From Acerihabitans sp035013185 (GTDB taxonomy: Bacteria > Pseudomonadota > Gammaproteobacteria > Enterobacterales > Enterobacteriaceae): a DNA stretch of 64,000 nucleotides. This document shows, one piece after another, positions 1-8,734 of this stretch. Both the position numbers and the translations under genes were made by a program. Position 1 is the first letter of the stretch, and each line of letters opens with the position of its first letter. The notes under the pieces are model-generated. The model saw only the letters and a program-made list of their open reading frames with translations. It was not told the DNA's origin and searched no databases. The stretch lies in assembly GCF_035013185.1 (NCBI RefSeq), contig NZ_JAYGJO010000018.1:41648-105647 (forward strand), read 5' to 3'.

Positions 1-693
1 GTGCTTGGGGTCGAAAGGCAGCGAGAATACCGTATCTTGCGCCAGTTGCTGCCCAGCAAACTGGCGCCGAGGCCACGCGGCCGCTGGGCGCAATGGCTGC
101 TGGTGGATTGGCTGGCGGGAGAAAACCTGTCGCCCGCCCTATGGCAGGACGAGCTGAGCGGCGGCGGACTGGCGCGCCGGTTACGGCAGCTCCACCGGCG
201 TCCTCTTTATGGTTATCCCCTCAATCTACGTGCCCGTTACGCCGTTTACTGGCAGGCCAGCGACCCGGATCGCCGCTGTCCTGCCTGGTTACGCTTGCAG
301 CAGCGATTTATGCGCCAAAAGATGCCAGCGGCTTTGCATATCGCCCCTTTGCATATGGATCTGCATCCTGGCAATGTGCTACGCAGCGTTGACGGCGATC
401 TATTACTGATCGATTGGGAGTATGCCGCAGATGGCGATATTGCCCTGGAATTAGCGGCATTGGTTCGAGGTAACGACTTGAATGCGTGCGAGCAACAGGC
501 TTTGCTGCGCACCTATTGTGCCAGCGGGGCCGGTTATGGCGCACCGGTGCTGCAACAGCGGATCGCTGCATGGGCGCCTTGGGTCGATTATCTGATGATG
601 ATGTGGTACGAAGCTCGTTGGGGGCAGACCCGCCAACAGCAGTTTGTGACGGCAGCTACGCCGCTGCGACGGCGTTTGGGGCTGCCGTTTTGA
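1..693 (+). CDS. thiK: Thiamine kinase ThiK, 5' end outside the window
   Basis: Aminoglycoside-phosphotransferase-fold kinase that phosphorylates thiamine in vitamin B1 salvage in the cytoplasm. The visible 230 residues carry the kinase core: HMDLHPGN near residue 119 (catalytic loop) and LLIDWEYAADGDIALEL near residues 135-151 (metal-binding Asp), matching E. coli ThiK. E. coli ThiK is about 274 residues, so some 45 N-terminal residues lie before base 1, and the GTG at base 1 is probably internal. It sits immediately upstream of nagZ, as in E. coli. The family assignment is firm; the start cannot be seen. Confidence 0.9.
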   Translation: MLGVERQREYRILRQLLPSKLAPRPRGRWAQWLLVDWLAGENLSPALWQDELSGGGLARRLRQLHRRPLYGYPLNLRARYAVYWQASDPDRRCPAWLRLQQRFMRQKMPAALHIAPLHMDLHPGNVLRSVDGDLLLIDWEYAADGDIALELAALVRGNDLNACEQQALLRTYCASGAGYGAPVLQQRIAAWAPWVDYLMMMWYEARWGQTRQQQFVTAATPLRRRLGLPF

Positions 694-736
694 TCGGCAG
701 GTAAGTTTTATCAATACGTTAAGGGTTGAGGTCGGT

Positions 737-1780
737 GTGGGTCCATTGATGTTAGATGTCGCCAGCTATGAGCTGGATAACGAAGAACGCGAAATACTGC
801 AGCACCCTACGGTGGGCGGTGTCATTTTGTTCACCCGTAATTACCACGATCCCGAACAGTTGGCGTCGCTCATCAAACAGATCCGCCAGGCGTCTCGCCA
901 GCGGCTGGTGGTGGCGGTGGATCAAGAGGGCGGCCGGGTACAGCGTTTCCGCGACGGGTTTACCGCGTTACCGGCCGCCGAGTCCTATGCGGCGCTGCAT
1001 CCGATGCCGGAAGCCATCGCACTGGCGCAGGATGCCGGTTGGTTGATGGCGGCTGAAATGATCGCCATGGATATCGACATCAGCTTCGCGCCGGTGCTAG
1101 ACATTGGCCACGGCAGTGCGGCCATTGGCGAGCGCGCCTTTCATCACTTGCCGGAGCCGGCCATCACGCTGGCGGAAAGCTTTATTAGCGGTATGCATCT
1201 GGCGGGAATGAAAGCCACCGGCAAGCATTTCCCTGGCCATGGTGCAGTCAGCGCGGATTCGCATAAGGAAACGCCGCGGGATGGCCGTTCGCTGGCAGAG
1301 ATTCGCGCTAAAGATATGCAGGTGTTCTCTACGCTTATTGCGCGTGGTGCACTTGACGCTATTATGCCGGCCCATGTGATCTATACCGAAGTCGATGATT
1401 TACCCGCCAGTGCGTCGGCAAAATGGCTAAAAGAGATGTTGCGCCAGGAATTAAAATTCAACGGCATCATTTTTTCCGATGATTTATCGATGGAAGGGGC
1501 GGCAATAATGGGTGGGTACGCCGAACGAGCCCAGGCGTCGCTGAGCGCCGGTTGTGACATGATACTCGTCTGTAACAATCGCGCCGGCGCAGTAACGGTG
1601 CTTGATAATCTGTCTGCGATCAATGTTGAAGGCCTCGATGCGTTATATCATCAAAGAGTCTATATTTGGAAAGAATTGCTGGCATCCCAGCGCTGGCGGG
1701 AGACTCACCAACGGCTGACCCGGTTAACGCAGCACTGGGCTGAAGAAAAGCAGCGACGAGAAGACCTCCACGGCCGTTGA
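737..1780 (+). CDS. nagZ: Beta-N-acetylhexosaminidase NagZ
   Basis: Glycoside hydrolase family 3 enzyme of the cytoplasm. It removes N-acetylglucosamine from anhydro-muropeptides during cell-wall recycling, and its products feed AmpR-type signalling where ampC exists. The 347 residues show the NagZ signature KHFPGHG (163-169) followed by the D-x-H loop (174-176), and FSDDLSMEG with the nucleophile at Asp248, the same position as in E. coli. The start is the GTG at 737, giving MGPLMLD, which aligns with E. coli MGPVMLD; a GAGGTC stretch precedes it. It follows thiK by 43 bases and probably shares its transcript. The C-terminal tail is Lys/Arg/Glu-rich and variable. Confidence 0.96.
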   Translation: MGPLMLDVASYELDNEEREILQHPTVGGVILFTRNYHDPEQLASLIKQIRQASRQRLVVAVDQEGGRVQRFRDGFTALPAAESYAALHPMPEAIALAQDAGWLMAAEMIAMDIDISFAPVLDIGHGSAAIGERAFHHLPEPAITLAESFISGMHLAGMKATGKHFPGHGAVSADSHKETPRDGRSLAEIRAKDMQVFSTLIARGALDAIMPAHVIYTEVDDLPASASAKWLKEMLRQELKFNGIIFSDDLSMEGAAIMGGYAERAQASLSAGCDMILVCNNRAGAVTVLDNLSAINVEGLDALYHQRVYIWKELLASQRWRETHQRLTRLTQHWAEEKQRREDLHGR

Positions 1781-1937
1781 GGCCAGCGGTCAGACTTATT
1801 TATCGACCTATTGGATTTTGAGGCGCGGGTAGGCGGCAAGCGTAAGGTGCTACGACTTACTCAGGTAAGTGGTTAGGTACATAAGCGTTGCCAACCCACC
1901 TGCAACTTGGAGATAACGGGTAAAGGCGAGGATAGTG

Positions 1938-2480
1938 ATGATCATCTATTTGCACGGTTTTGATTCGAACAGTCCCGGTAACCACGAGAAAGTGCTGCAA
2001 CTGCAGTTTATCGATCCGGATGTGCGTTTGATTAGCTACAGCACTCTTCATCCACGCCATGACATGCAGCATCTACTCAAAGAAGTGAATAAGATGCAGC
2101 AATTGACCGATGACGAGCGTCCATTGATTTGCGGCGTTGGTTTAGGCGGCTTTTGGGCGGAACGTATCGGTTTTTTATGTGACATGCGTCAGGTGATCGT
2201 TAATCCCAATTTATTTCCGCAGGAAAATATGCCGGGTAAAATCGATCGGCCAGAAGAGTATGTGGACATCTCGACGAAGTGTGTGGAAAATTTCCGCGAC
2301 AAGAATCGTGATCGCTGCCTGGCGATACTTTCCCGTTTGGATGATGCGCTGGACAATCGCCGTAGCGCCGAGTTGCTTGGCCAGTATTATGAAATTATTT
2401 GGGATGAAACCGAAGGTCACAAATTCAAAAATATGGCGCCTCATCTGCAACGTATGCAAGCGTTTAAAGCCTTGGGCTGA
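1938..2480 (+). CDS. ycfP: YcfP family esterase-like protein
   Basis: Small alpha/beta-hydrolase-like protein (UPF0227) of unknown biochemical role, nearly identical to E. coli YcfP along its length. The fold markers IIYLHGFDSNSPGNHEK at the N-terminus and GVGLGGFWAERIG in the middle are visible; the latter lacks the usual nucleophile Ser (GLGG rather than GxSxG), as in E. coli, so catalysis is doubtful. A GTG at 1935 is also in frame, but ATG 1938 gives 180 residues, the E. coli length. GGCGAGG at 1925-1931 is the likely ribosome site. It keeps the E. coli position between nagZ and ndh. Confidence 0.93.
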   Translation: MIIYLHGFDSNSPGNHEKVLQLQFIDPDVRLISYSTLHPRHDMQHLLKEVNKMQQLTDDERPLICGVGLGGFWAERIGFLCDMRQVIVNPNLFPQENMPGKIDRPEEYVDISTKCVENFRDKNRDRCLAILSRLDDALDNRRSAELLGQYYEIIWDETEGHKFKNMAPHLQRMQAFKALG

Positions 2481-2569
2481 TAGCTTCAGTCGGCAGCTAT
2501 GATGCTGCGGTCCTCATTGGTGGCCTTGCTGCAGATCGCTAGCGCGATGGGGGGCGTTAAAGCGTAAAA

Positions 2570-2583
2570 TTGATTTATATCAA
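2570..2583 (+). promoter_or_regulatory. FNR/CRP-type box upstream of ndh
   Basis: TTGATTTATATCAA is a perfect match to the FNR consensus TTGAT-N4-ATCAA. It lies 131 bases before the ndh start. FNR represses ndh without oxygen in E. coli, so the same control is inferred here. No confident -10/-35 pair was assigned. Confidence 0.7.
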
Positions 2584-2714
2584 TTTTGGTGTGACCAAAT
2601 GACCTGACATGATAATCTGACGCCTGGCGTCATTTTATGTAATGTAACCACGTGTTTTATAAGGGTATTTTTATTTACTCTTAGTTAACGAGTGGTTTAC
2701 AATTGGAGGTTATT

Positions 2715-4019
2715 TTGTCATCACCCCTGAAAAAAATTGTTATCGTTGGTGGCGGTGCCGGCGGCCTGGAGTTGGCTACCCGTCTTGGGTCATCCCTCGG
2801 GCGCGGTAAAAAAGCCGAAATCACCCTGGTAGATCGTAATCATAGCCATCTGTGGAAGCCGTTGTTACATGAACTGGCTGCGGGTTCGCTCGATGAAGGT
2901 GTTGACGCCATCAGCTATCTGGCGCATGCCCGTAATCATCACTTCCATTTCCAGTTGGGTAGCCTGACGGATATCAACCGGCAGGAAAAAACGCTGCTGC
3001 TCGGCGAAATCCTCGATACCCAAGGGGAGCGTCTGGTAGAGGCCCGTCAGTTGTCCTATGACATCCTGGTGATGGCGCTCGGCAGTGTTTCCAATGACTT
3101 CGGTACTACTGGGGTAAAAGAGCACTGTATCTTCCTCGATAGTCCGACCCAGGCCCAGCGTTTCCATAATGAAATGCTTAATCTGTTCCTACGCTTTTCC
3201 ACCCATGCCTCGCCTGATGACCGGGTGAATATCGCCATCGTAGGCGGCGGAGCCACCGGCGTTGAACTATCGGCCGAGTTACATAATGCGGTACAAGAGT
3301 TGCACAGCTACGGGTTTAAAGGACTCAATAGCCAGGCGCTTAACGTGACGTTGGTTGAGGCGGGAGAGCGTATTTTACCGGTTTTGCCGGTGCGTATTTC
3401 CACATCCGCACATCAGGAGCTCAGTAAAATGGGCGTCAGAGTACTGACCAACACCTTGGTAACCCGCGCGGAGCCCGGTGGCCTCACTACCAAAGACGGT
3501 GAATTTATCCCGGCGGAATTAATGGTATGGGCGGCAGGGATCAAAGCTCCAGATTTTCTCAAAGATATCGGTGAGCTGGAAACCAATCGCACCAACCAAT
3601 TGGTGGTAGAACCCACGCTGCAAACCACCCGCGATCCGGCTATATTCGCCATTGGCGACTGTGCCTCATGTCCACAGGCAGCAGGAGGGTTTGTGCCGCC
3701 GCGTGCACAGGCAGCTCACCAGATGGCCACCAAAACCTATAGCAATATTCTGGCGCTGCTCAAGGGCCAGGCGCTTAAGCCTTATGTATATAAAGATCAT
3801 GGTTCGCTAGTATCACTATCTCGCTTCAGTACGGTGGGTAGCCTGATGGGAAATCTTATGCGCGGTTCCATGATGGTCGAAGGGCGTATCGCGCGGGCGG
3901 CCTATATTTCACTGTATCGTATGCACCAAGTGGCGCTGCACGGTGTGATGAAAACCGGTCTGATTATATTGGTGGGACGGATTAACCGAGTGATTCGTCC
4001 GCATTTAAAATTGCATTGA
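2715..4019 (+). CDS. ndh: NADH dehydrogenase type II (NDH-2)
   Basis: Single-subunit, non-proton-pumping NADH:ubiquinone oxidoreductase bound to the inner face of the cytoplasmic membrane. Two Rossmann motifs are visible: IVGGGAGG at residues 10-17 for FAD and IAIVGGGATGVELS near residue 180 for NADH. The FAD-contacting AIGDCAS and the Ndh-specific PPRAQAAHQMA follow. The start chosen is TTG at 2715, which yields MSSPLKKIVIVGG and 434 residues, the E. coli length; GGAGG at 2705-2709 stands five bases before it. An upstream in-frame TTG at 2703 would overlap that ribosome site. The FNR box at 2570-2583 suggests anaerobic repression. Confidence 0.97.
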   Translation: MSSPLKKIVIVGGGAGGLELATRLGSSLGRGKKAEITLVDRNHSHLWKPLLHELAAGSLDEGVDAISYLAHARNHHFHFQLGSLTDINRQEKTLLLGEILDTQGERLVEARQLSYDILVMALGSVSNDFGTTGVKEHCIFLDSPTQAQRFHNEMLNLFLRFSTHASPDDRVNIAIVGGGATGVELSAELHNAVQELHSYGFKGLNSQALNVTLVEAGERILPVLPVRISTSAHQELSKMGVRVLTNTLVTRAEPGGLTTKDGEFIPAELMVWAAGIKAPDFLKDIGELETNRTNQLVVEPTLQTTRDPAIFAIGDCASCPQAAGGFVPPRAQAAHQMATKTYSNILALLKGQALKPYVYKDHGSLVSLSRFSTVGSLMGNLMRGSMMVEGRIARAAYISLYRMHQVALHGVMKTGLIILVGRINRVIRPHLKLH

Positions 4020-4452
4020 TGATGCTTCCCGCGCGGTAATAGCATCGCTAGGTGATGCGTCGAAACGCGGATTGTAGCGTTCGGCGCACACCCGCGGTGA
4101 TCTCCTTTTCATGTATAGATTGTCGCCTACCGGTGCAATCATTGACGCAGACCAACCTATTCGTTTGAGCAACCACTTGGCCTCGTCGTAGGAATTTTCT
4201 CAAATACCGGCCTAATGACATGTTTGTCATCTGTTTTCGCTATTCGTCTGATTGTGGTGCCTAACCGCTTCGTGCAGAGTACGTATTATCTGACCGGTGA
4301 TTCACGCGCGCCGAGCTAGAGGAGTCATGTAAAATCAAACGGGTATTGCCTATCAACAAAGCGATTCCCTGCAAGCGGCTGGTTTGACGGGGGCGGGATG
4401 GGGCAACCTGAGGTGAAATAAACGCGTGGGAATGACGTCTGGAGGATTTTCC
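4020..4452 (+). other. Intergenic region between ndh and ycfJ
   Basis: About 430 bases with no convincing gene. Short reading frames on the minus strand (4048-4230 and 4325-4592) have no ribosome site or recognisable product. A GGAGG at 4441-4445 serves ycfJ. E. coli has no gene here either. Confidence 0.6.
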
Positions 4453-4992
4453 ATGAATAAATCAATGTTAGCCGGGGTCGGTATTGGGATTGCGGCGGCT
4501 TCAGGCATCGCGGCAGTGGCTGGTCTGGATCTCTTTTCATCCGGCCCGCAATATGCCCAAGTGGTCACGGCTACCCCCATCAATGAAACCATTAAAACCC
4601 CGCGTCAACAATGCCGTAATGTTACCGTAACCCATCGTCGGCCGGTACAAGATGAAAACAAAATCGCGGGATCATTGTTGGGCGCGGTGGCGGGCGGGGT
4701 ACTGGGTCACCAGTTCGGAGGCGGACATGGTAAGGATGTGACGACGGTGGCCGGTGCATTGGCTGGAGGGTACGCCGGTAACCAGGTACAGGGCAGTTTG
4801 CAGGACAGAGACACCTATTCCACTAGCCAGCAACGCTGCCAGACGGTTTATGATAAATCGCAAAAACGGATCGGCTATGACGTGACCTACAAAATAGGCA
4901 ATCAGCAAGGCAAAATTCGCATGGATCACGATCCAGGCACGCAAATTCCCCTGGATAACCAAGGTCGGCTGGAACTGAATACATCGGCATAA
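4453..4992 (+). CDS. ycfJ: Glycine-zipper outer-membrane-type protein YcfJ
   Basis: 179-residue protein matching E. coli YcfJ in length and sequence. It has an N-terminal hydrophobic stretch (about residues 5-22) and a glycine-zipper segment (LLGAVAGGVLGHQFGGGHGK, about 75-95, then VAGALAGGYAGNQ). The conserved C-terminal half contains VTHRRPVQDEN and YKIGNQQGKIRMD. Glycine-zipper proteins are envelope-associated, but the cellular role of YcfJ is not established. ATG 4453 is supported by GGAGG at 4441-4445. In E. coli, bhsA and others lie between ycfJ and mfd; here ycfJ faces mfd directly across a hairpin. Confidence 0.92.
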   Translation: MNKSMLAGVGIGIAAASGIAAVAGLDLFSSGPQYAQVVTATPINETIKTPRQQCRNVTVTHRRPVQDENKIAGSLLGAVAGGVLGHQFGGGHGKDVTTVAGALAGGYAGNQVQGSLQDRDTYSTSQQRCQTVYDKSQKRIGYDVTYKIGNQQGKIRMDHDPGTQIPLDNQGRLELNTSA

Positions 4993-4998
4993 TCGATT

Positions 4999-5027
4999 GT
5001 CCCAGGTGCTCGATCGGCACCTGGGAC
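4999..5027. terminator. Stem-loop between convergent ycfJ and mfd
   Basis: GTCCCAGGTGC (4999-5009) pairs perfectly with GCACCTGGGAC (5017-5027) around a 7-base loop. It sits 6 bases after the ycfJ stop and 46 bases beyond the mfd stop. There is no T-run, so it may act as a 3'-end-protecting hairpin or a factor-dependent terminator. Confidence 0.5.
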
Positions 5028-5073
5028 GTGTGATGCCCATGATACGCCGCGTGTTGGCGCAGTTTGACTGGCG

Positions 5074-8000
5074 TCAGGCCGGTAGCCTATGCTGATTAAG
5101 CTCCTCTAGCAGATGATGGACATATTTCAAACGCTCAAGGCGATCGGGCAGCGGGGTGATAAATTTCAGCCGCGTGGGCCCGTCCAGACGGAACGTCTGG
5201 TAATCCCGCTGCAGCAACCCAATCAGATAGACCGGATCGACGCAGTTCTTCTCGCTAAATTCAATGAAACCCCCTTTCTCATTGCCTTCGATACGCTTAA
5301 TGCCCAGCCCGCGGGCCTGCTGGCGTAGGACGGCGATTTCCAGCAAGTGTCGTGCCGCATCGGGCAAGAGACCAAAGCGATCGATGAGTTCGACCTTGAG
5401 TTCATCAATGTCTCGCGTATCCGCCGCGCTGGCAATACGTTTGTAGAACGACAGCCGGGTGTTCACATCAGGAATATACTCTTCCGGCAGTAGGGCCGGC
5501 ATGCGTAGCTCGACATCGGTGAGCTGACTGGTTAAATCGTCCAACGAGGGTTCGCGTCCGGATTTGAGCGCCTCTACCGCGCTCTCCAGCAGTTCCATGT
5601 ACAGTGAAAAACCGATGGTTTGCAACTGGCCGCTTTGGTCTTCGCCCAGCAGTTCGCCTGCGCCGCGAATCTCCAGATCGTGCGTTGCCAGAGCAAAACC
5701 GGCGCCTAAATCTTCCAACGAAGCAATAGCCTCCAACCGTTTCAAGGCATCCTTGCTCATGGCTTTAGGTGGTGGCGTCAGCAAATAAGCATAAGCCTGG
5801 TGATGGGAGCGTCCCACGCGTCCACGTAGCTGATGAAGCTGGGCCAGTCCGAAGTTGTCGGCACGCTCAATGATAATGGTATTGGCGTTGGCGATATCGA
5901 TGCCGGTTTCGATGATGGTGGTACACACCAGCACATTAAACCGCTGGTGATGGAAATCGTTCATCACCCGTTCCAAATCCCGCTCGCGCATTTGTCCATG
6001 GCCGATGGCAATACGTGCCTCGGGCACCAGTTCTTGCAGGCGCAGGGTGGCCTTTTCGATATTTTCCACGTCATTATAAAGATAATAGACCTGACCGCCG
6101 CGCAATACCTCACGCAGGATCGCCTCGCGTATTACCAGGCTGTCATACTCCCGGACAAAGGTTTTTACCGCCAGGCGGCGCGCTGGCGCGGTGGCGATAA
6201 TCGACAGATCGCGCATGCCGCTCATCGCCATATTCAAGGTGCGCGGAATCGGGGTAGCGGTCAGGGTCAGGATGTCCACGTCGGCGCGCATGGCTTTGAT
6301 ACGTTCCTTATGACGAACCCCAAATCGATGTTCTTCATCGACCACCAACAAGCCTAAATCGCGCCATTTAATATCACTTTGCAACAGCTTATGGGTACCG
6401 ATCAGGATGTCCACCTTGCCTTCTGCGGTTTGTTCAATCACCTGGGCCTGATCTTTGGCGCTGCGAAAGCGCGAAATCATCTCGATGCGTACCGGCCAGT
6501 TGGCAAAGCGGTCGCGGAAATTATCGAAGTGCTGTTGAGCGAGTAGGGTAGTCGGTACCAGCACCGCCACCTGTTTATGATTCTCAATCGCCAGGAACGC
6601 GGCGCGCATCGCGACTTCGGTTTTACCGAAGCCCACATCACCACACACCAAGCGGTCCATGGCCAGCGGTTGGCACATGTCGCTGAGCACGGCATTGATC
6701 GCCTGTGCCTGATCCGGGGTAGGTTCGAAGGGAAAACCTTCGCAAAACAGTTGGTAATTTTCGCGGTTCTGTCGAAAGGCGAAACCGACCTTGGCGGCGC
6801 GCTGGGCATAAATATCCAGCAGTTCGGCCGCAACGTCGCGCACCCGCTCCGCGGCTTTTTGCCGCGCCCGCGACCAGACATCACCCCCAAGCCGATGCAA
6901 GGGTGCATTTTCTTCCGCACCACCTGCGTAGCGACTGATTAAATGCAATGAAGATACCGGCACATACAACTTATCGTTGCCGGCATAGGTGAGAATCAGG
7001 TATTCAGCCTTGATGCCACCGGCTTCGAGTGTGGTCATTCCGGCGTAACGGCCGACACCGTGCTCCAGATGGACCACCGGCTGGCCGGGATGAAGCTCAG
7101 CCAGATTGCGAATCAGCGTATCGGCATTGATGGTTCGGCGATTATCCTGGCGTCGGCGACTGACGCGTTCGCCCAGTAAATCCCCTTCACAGATCAGGGC
7201 GCGTTGGCGGTAATGGTCGATAAAACCGCGCTCACTGGCACCGATAATCAAAAAATGGCCAGGGCGGTCGATATCGTCGAGCCGAGCGATCAATTTGGGG
7301 TTGAGCTTGATGCGAGCCAGCAGTTCCTGCAGGGTTTCGCGTCGGCCTTCACTTTCCACCGAAAAAATGATGCTGCCGTCGAATGCTTCGCAAAACTGGC
7401 GCAACTTATCCATGGGCGCTTTATTTTGCGCGTCGACCGCCAAATCCGGCAGCGGTTGATACTCCATATTCACGTTAGCGGCTTTGTCGGCCAGTTTTTC
7501 GCCGATCAACTGCACGCGTGGCCAGTTTTTCAGTTCATTGAACAATCCGTCCACGCGTAGCCATAACGTTTCGGGTGCCACCAGTGGCCGCATGGGGTCT
7601 ACTCGTCGATTCTCGTAACGCTGGCTGGCGTCATGCCAGAACCGTTCGGCGCCAGCGGCCAGATCGCCGGTATTGATCAATAAGGTGTTGGCTGGCAAGT
7701 AACTAAACAAGGCGGGCAGCGGTTCGCTAAAGAATAGCGGTTGCCAGTATTCGATGCCGGCGGGTAGCATTCCTTTGCTGACCTGCTGGTAGATATGCTC
7801 CCCGTCGCGCCTGACGTCGAACTGTTCACGCCACTGGCTGCGGAACAATTCAATGGCGGTTTTGTCGGTGGGGAACTCATGGGCCGGCAGCAGATTAATG
7901 TGTTCCACTTCGTGTAAAGTACGTTGGGTATCCACATCAAAGATGCGTAGGCTATCGATTTCATCATCGAAGAAATCAATGCGATAGGGTTCTTCGCTGC

Positions 8001-8523
8001 CCATGGGGTACAGATCGAGCAGGGCGCCACGGGTAGCAAACTCGCCGTGTTCCATGACCTGATCGACGCTACGATAGCCGGCTTGTTCCAACTGGGTGCG
8101 CAGCTTGTCCCGCGACAGGCGCTGCCCTTTTTTCATCAACAGCGCGTGGCCATGAAGGAAGGAATGTGGGCATACCCGTTGCATCAGGGTATTAATTGGC
8201 AGGATAATAATCCCGCGTTCTGATGACGGCAGCCGGTAGAGCGTCGATAGCCGATCGGAAATGATCTCCTGATGGGGAGAAAAATTGTCGTAAGGCAATG
8301 TTTCCCAGTCGGGCAAGGTAATGACCGGATGGCGCGTGAACTGCCGGATTTCGTCGTGCAGGCGCAGTGCATTTTGCATGTCGGGCGCGACCAGCATTAC
8401 CGGGCCGGGGTAGCGTTCGACAATAGCGGCGCATTCCACGGCGCAGGCGGCGCCGGTGAGTTGGCCCAATAAACGCTGCTCACCGGGCTTAGTGGGTAAG
8501 GTATATCGATAATGTTCGGACAT
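5074..8523 (-). CDS. mfd: Transcription-repair coupling factor Mfd
   Basis: 1149-residue DNA translocase that removes RNA polymerase stalled at lesions and recruits UvrA (E. coli 1148). Domains in order: UvrB-like N-terminal region (LTGAACAVECAAI start; DWETLPYDNFSPH), RNA-polymerase-interacting domain with VVHLEHGVGRYAGM, then RecG-like helicase motifs: Walker A GDVGFGKTEVAMRAA, DEEHRFGVRHKE as the DExx box, TLTATPIPRTL as motif III, and TIIETGIDIANANT with QLRGRVGRS as motifs V-VI. A C-terminal TRCF domain (LRMPALLPEEYIPDVNTRL) closes it. It is transcribed leftward and divergent from lolC; the space between the two is 211 bases. No truncation or frameshift is seen. Confidence 0.97.
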   Translation of the reverse strand: MSEHYRYTLPTKPGEQRLLGQLTGAACAVECAAIVERYPGPVMLVAPDMQNALRLHDEIRQFTRHPVITLPDWETLPYDNFSPHQEIISDRLSTLYRLPSSERGIIILPINTLMQRVCPHSFLHGHALLMKKGQRLSRDKLRTQLEQAGYRSVDQVMEHGEFATRGALLDLYPMGSEEPYRIDFFDDEIDSLRIFDVDTQRTLHEVEHINLLPAHEFPTDKTAIELFRSQWREQFDVRRDGEHIYQQVSKGMLPAGIEYWQPLFFSEPLPALFSYLPANTLLINTGDLAAGAERFWHDASQRYENRRVDPMRPLVAPETLWLRVDGLFNELKNWPRVQLIGEKLADKAANVNMEYQPLPDLAVDAQNKAPMDKLRQFCEAFDGSIIFSVESEGRRETLQELLARIKLNPKLIARLDDIDRPGHFLIIGASERGFIDHYRQRALICEGDLLGERVSRRRQDNRRTINADTLIRNLAELHPGQPVVHLEHGVGRYAGMTTLEAGGIKAEYLILTYAGNDKLYVPVSSLHLISRYAGGAEENAPLHRLGGDVWSRARQKAAERVRDVAAELLDIYAQRAAKVGFAFRQNRENYQLFCEGFPFEPTPDQAQAINAVLSDMCQPLAMDRLVCGDVGFGKTEVAMRAAFLAIENHKQVAVLVPTTLLAQQHFDNFRDRFANWPVRIEMISRFRSAKDQAQVIEQTAEGKVDILIGTHKLLQSDIKWRDLGLLVVDEEHRFGVRHKERIKAMRADVDILTLTATPIPRTLNMAMSGMRDLSIIATAPARRLAVKTFVREYDSLVIREAILREVLRGGQVYYLYNDVENIEKATLRLQELVPEARIAIGHGQMRERDLERVMNDFHHQRFNVLVCTTIIETGIDIANANTIIIERADNFGLAQLHQLRGRVGRSHHQAYAYLLTPPPKAMSKDALKRLEAIASLEDLGAGFALATHDLEIRGAGELLGEDQSGQLQTIGFSLYMELLESAVEALKSGREPSLDDLTSQLTDVELRMPALLPEEYIPDVNTRLSFYKRIASAADTRDIDELKVELIDRFGLLPDAARHLLEIAVLRQQARGLGIKRIEGNEKGGFIEFSEKNCVDPVYLIGLLQRDYQTFRLDGPTRLKFITPLPDRLERLKYVHHLLEELNQHRLPA

Positions 8524-8734
8524 AAACAGTGGTTAGATCTCTTCTCTTGCGGCCTGGGGCCAATACGCGATGGCCTGCGGCAAAACGGTCATGCAGTAAG
8601 CATGATGGCTCATGTTCGGCGGCCTAACAAGAATAAAAGCCGGTTCTAGAGGTGGTTAGTGGTTCCATAATAGGGTACGACCCTTTATTATCCTTGATCA
8701 CTTTGCTTTGGCAACCGCATCAAAACGGAATTCA

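Noticed and set aside
465..480. GGTTCGA motifs hinting at tRNA T-loops (here and near 27485 and 52060)
   Set aside because: No acceptor or anticodon stems can be formed around them; two lie inside protein genes.
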